DNA of 64,000 nt from Phytoseiulus persimilis (Eukaryota; Arthropoda; Arachnida; Mesostigmata; Phytoseiidae). The position numbers and the translations under genes were made by a program. The stretch is from positions 24,056,001 to 24,120,000 of the forward strand of contig CM075101.1 of the NCBI GenBank assembly GCA_037576195.1, read 5' to 3'. This document shows, in pieces, positions 63,177 to 64,000 of the stretch (positions are counted from its first letter, which is position 1; the number at the start of each line of letters is the position of its first letter). Below the pieces are notes generated by a model. The model was given only the letters and a program-made list of their open reading frames with translations, was not told where the DNA came from and searched no databases.

Positions 63177-64000
63177 TCAGAACGAATCTATCGGTTCGAG
63201 CTTTATAAGATTTGGGTTTAGGTCAATTGTGTCACTCCTCGAGCTGCTTGGGCCTGCCTGATTCAGTGAGCTATGATTTCGTGAATTCAATGGCGGTGGT
63301 GTATCGAGGGGATACTGTACGTTTCTCCATCGTGTGGGTTTTCTAGGAATCCCGTGCCTCGCCATCATGGCTACGAGCTCCCCTCTGAGCGGGTCATCCA
63401 GGGGACGCAGCGGATTGGGCAAGCTGTCGAACTTCAGCTTCGCTTTCCGGTTGACACGGCACTGCTTGAGGTTGAAAAACATGTCGTCCTCGCACGCTTC
63501 GAACAGCTGCAAACCTTTCCGCGTCCTCAGCAAACCGTCGAGGAAAACGGTATGTTTGTTCCGAGAAGCTCTGAGTCTATCCATAACAACGAAAGATTCG
63601 AAACATTCCACTGGCTCGGAAACTTTAACATCTTTGAGGGGGTGAGACCATTCAGACGTCACCTTAGGTTCGCTTAGATCGTTGCTACTGACCGGCACCA
63701 CAGTCTCCGTGCTGAGTGGACTCGCCATCGGAACAGCATGTGCCTTCCTCGTCCTAAGTGGGACTGGAGGGGTATCTGCGCCAGAATCGGAATCTTCATC
63801 CTGTTTTCCTGAACGATAAGCATCGAGTAGCAGTTCTTCTGATGTACGACGGCGTCTCTGACGTTTGGTTTTCTTATTCAAGGGCTCGACCTCTTCTTCC
63901 GTGTCGGAGCTCGATGTTTCTGAGTAGGCAGGCTGGGAGTTTCGAGCTATGTTCACGCTGCCCAGATGTTTGTTTTTTGGAACTATGATGTAGGAGCATT
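63177..64000 (-). CDS. Basic, probably nuclear protein, 3' part (runs off right edge)
   Basis: Minus-strand frame open from the window edge to TGA 63177-63179, at least 273 codons. No ATG opens the visible part (a GTG lies at 63954-63956), so the start or upstream exons are outside. Downstream of that point come a Ser/Glu-rich acidic patch, a nuclear-localisation-like run KKTKRQRRRR (about residues 28-37 counted from the GTG), an Asp/Ser-rich segment, and a more ordered block of about 100 residues (from EPVECFESFVVMDRLR to MMARHGIPRKPTRW). A Pro/Ser-rich tail ends LIKLEPIDSF and contains a sumoylation-type site I-K-L-E. The combination suggests a chromatin or transcription factor. I do not recognise the family. 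The frame is the longest non-LRR one here and its composition is protein-like. Confidence 0.65.
   Translation of the reverse strand, partial: CSYIIVPKNKHLGSVNIARNSQPAYSETSSSDTEEEVEPLNKKTKRQRRRRTSEELLLDAYRSGKQDEDSDSGADTPPVPLRTRKAHAVPMASPLSTETVVPVSSNDLSEPKVTSEWSHPLKDVKVSEPVECFESFVVMDRLRASRNKHTVFLDGLLRTRKGLQLFEACEDDMFFNLKQCRVNRKAKLKFDSLPNPLRPLDDPLRGELVAMMARHGIPRKPTRWRNVQYPLDTPPPLNSRNHSSLNQAGPSSSRSDTIDLNPNLIKLEPIDSF

Overview
The window looks like nuclear DNA of an arthropod, most likely an arachnid (a mite or tick). The evidence is intron-containing genes with GT-AG (and one apparent GC-AG) introns, a neuropeptide GPCR of the arthropod CCAP-receptor type, a chaoptin-like leucine-rich-repeat gene, an RR-type chitin-binding cuticle protein relic whose core resembles those of ticks and mites, and several families of DNA-transposon debris. 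Base composition is near 50% GC. No bacterial operons, rRNA, CRISPR or convincing tRNA were seen. The species is an inference only.

Layout, left to right. 1-3032: the 3' end of a rhodopsin-family neuropeptide receptor (TM6-TM7 exon plus C-terminal tail exon, + strand), its earlier exons lying off the left edge. 3033-20093: about 17 kb without a gene I can defend, with a GC-rich patch near 3.1-3.3 kb and two weak candidates. 20094-20860: a frameshifted cuticle protein relic (- strand). 22020-22788: a foldback (MULE-like) element with arms of 17-bp subrepeats, a 10-bp target duplication and what looks like a captured exon. 24798-25415: an intact single-exon four-TM protein. 29878-30665 (- strand): a tentative two-exon gene. 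32674-34622: a coherent six-exon gene of unknown function with a GC-AG last intron. 36497-38004: two adjacent perfect hairpins, then a broken copy of an ORF that recurs as a repeat in arthropod genomes. 44583-45145 (- strand): a tentative small gene with a 5' UTR intron.

46303-54529 is the best-supported gene: nine exons, all phases compatible, giving a 1,211-residue secreted, probably GPI-anchored LRR protein of chaoptin type. After it come a pogo/Tigger-like transposase scrap (59255-59449), a 240-bp palindromic element (60211-60450), and a 1.17-kb hAT-like element (61557-62729) with a perfect 8-bp target duplication. That insertion creates GT and AG at its ends and, if spliced, would act as an in-frame intron. 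The right edge (- strand) holds the 3' part of a basic, probably nuclear protein running off the window.

The genes do not form a pathway. They read as unrelated single genes separated by repeat-rich intergenic DNA. Exon calls come from reading splice consensus, phase and protein character by eye. No homology search was run, so unnamed genes are predictions.
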